Of a stretch of 22,874 nucleotides of DNA, positions 22,068 through 22,874 are shown piece by piece. The notes under the pieces are model-generated. The model had not been told where the DNA came from. It was given only the letters and a program-made list of their open reading frames with translations, and made no database searches. This stretch comes from Maritimibacter sp. Lineage in GTDB: Bacteria; Pseudomonadota; Alphaproteobacteria; Rhodobacterales; Rhodobacteraceae. A program made the translations under genes and the position numbers. Within the stretch, counting starts at the first letter, position 1, and the number at the start of each line of letters is the position of its first letter. The DNA lies in NCBI GenBank assembly GCA_020441225.1, contig JAGRMP010000194.1, positions 1 to 22,874 on the forward strand. The letters are read 5' to 3'.

Positions 22068-22874
22068 TCACATCATCCGCGGCAGGAACAGCACCAGCAC
22101 CGGGAAGGCGAGGATCAGCCCGACCCGCACCACGTCGACCATCAAGAACGGCCAGAGCCCGCGAAAGATCGTGCCGAGCGACACGTCCTTGACCACCGAT
22201 TTCAGCACGAAGGCGTTGAGCCCCACCGGCGGGGTGATGTAGCTGAGCTCGGTCACGATCACCACGTAGACGCCGAACCAGATCAGGTCGTAGCCGAGCC
22301 CGGCCACGATCGGGTAGAAGATCGGCACCGTGAGCGTGATCATCGACAGCCCTTCGAGCACACAGCCGAGCGCGACGTAGATGAGGGTGATGATCAGGAT
22401 GGCGACCAGCGGGTTGTTGGTCACCGTCACGATGTCCTTGATGTCCGTGCCCATGCCCGACAGGTTCACATAGTTGGCGAAGGTCAGCGCGCCGAACAGG
22501 ATCAGGAACATGCTCGCCGAGGTCTTGGCGGTCTCGTAGAGCGTGCGGAGGAGTTCGCGCGCGTTCATCCGCCGTTGCAGCATCACCAGGAGAAACGCGC
22601 CGCCCGCGCCCATGCCCGCACTTTCGGTGGGCGTGAACACACCCAGGTAAATCCCGCCCATCACGAAGACGAACAGGCCCAGCGCCCCGATCACGCCCTT
22701 GAGCGCCCTCAACCGCTCGGTGAGCGGCAGCTTTGGCTCGGTCGGCAGGTCGATCTTGCCGACGACGATGGAGATGCGCACCGCGACCACGTAGAGCAGC
22801 ACGCCGATGATCCCGGGGATGATCCCGGCAAGGAACAGCCGGCCGATATCCTGCTGGGTCATGATCCCGTAGAA
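22068..22874 (-). CDS. TRAP transporter large permease (DctM family), C-terminal part (cut by window edge)
   Basis: About 269 residues are visible; the frame stays open to the window end (Phe-Tyr-Gly-Ile precedes the first visible Met), so the 5' part is missing. Several long hydrophobic segments are present along with DctM hallmarks: GIYLGVFTPTESAGMGAGGAF, a GCVLEGLSMITLTVPIFYPI block, and YITPPVGLNAFVLKSV near the end. This is the ion-driven inner-membrane transport subunit, working with a small permease and a periplasmic binding protein that would lie beyond the window. TRAP systems take up organic acids, taurine, ectoine and similar solutes. It converges on the lysR-type gene, so it need not belong to that regulon. 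Confidence 0.94.
   Translation of the reverse strand, partial: FYGIMTQQDIGRLFLAGIIPGIIGVLLYVVAVRISIVVGKIDLPTEPKLPLTERLRALKGVIGALGLFVFVMGGIYLGVFTPTESAGMGAGGAFLLVMLQRRMNARELLRTLYETAKTSASMFLILFGALTFANYVNLSGMGTDIKDIVTVTNNPLVAILIITLIYVALGCVLEGLSMITLTVPIFYPIVAGLGYDLIWFGVYVVIVTELSYITPPVGLNAFVLKSVVKDVSLGTIFRGLWPFLMVDVVRVGLILAFPVLVLFLPRMM

Noticed and set aside
1..22874. Mobile elements, CRISPR arrays, tRNA or rRNA genes
   Set aside because: Looked for transposase/integrase motifs, regularly spaced repeats and tRNA-like cloverleaf ends while reading; none seen, though a covariance-model search was not possible.

Overview
The window is GC-rich chromosomal DNA from an alphaproteobacterium, most likely a Rhodobacteraceae/Roseobacter-type heterotroph. 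The evidence for that is strong G/C bias at third codon positions, catabolic gene islands each carrying its own regulator, a TRAP transporter, an MttB-family methyltransferase, and solute-binding-protein-dependent sugar uptake. I see no rRNA, tRNA, CRISPR, phage or insertion-sequence features. Genes are cut off at both edges.

Layout. (1) 1-4877, minus strand: a tight sugar-catabolic operon read right to left: TIM-barrel isomerase/epimerase, Gfo/Idh/MocA dehydrogenase, two-domain ABC ATPase, RbsC-type permease and the start of a periplasmic binding protein. A LacI-family repressor (5025-6140) and an FAH-family hydrolase (6188-6871) lie divergently. A textbook LacI-type palindrome sits just downstream of a good -10 box in the shared intergenic region. 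(2) 6899-9147: a TetR regulator divergent from an exported class-C/NylB-like serine hydrolase. (3) 9184-13692: an AraC regulator, itself preceded by a sigma-54-like -24/-12 element, divergent from a tightly coupled glutamine synthetase-like ligase, class I amidotransferase-like hydrolase and cytochrome P450. The gene order recalls aniline and cyclic-amine degradation systems, in which an amine is gamma-glutamylated and then oxidised; this is the best candidate for an undescribed pathway here. (4) 14127-18027: an AGPS-like FAD oxidoreductase, a KduD-like SDR and an FGGY sugar kinase, facing a 3-hydroxyisobutyrate-dehydrogenase-like reductase (18073-19038). This looks like polyol or sugar-acid catabolism. 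(5) 19377-22019: an MttB-family methyltransferase without pyrrolysine, divergent from a LysR regulator that apparently uses an ACG start codon behind a well-formed promoter, operator and Shine-Dalgarno. (6) 22068-22874: the C-terminal part of a TRAP transporter large permease.

The recurring design is a regulator divergent from a short catabolic operon, which is typical of an accessory region for scavenging organic carbon and nitrogen. Substrates cannot be assigned from sequence alone, and all functional proposals below are family-level unless stated otherwise.
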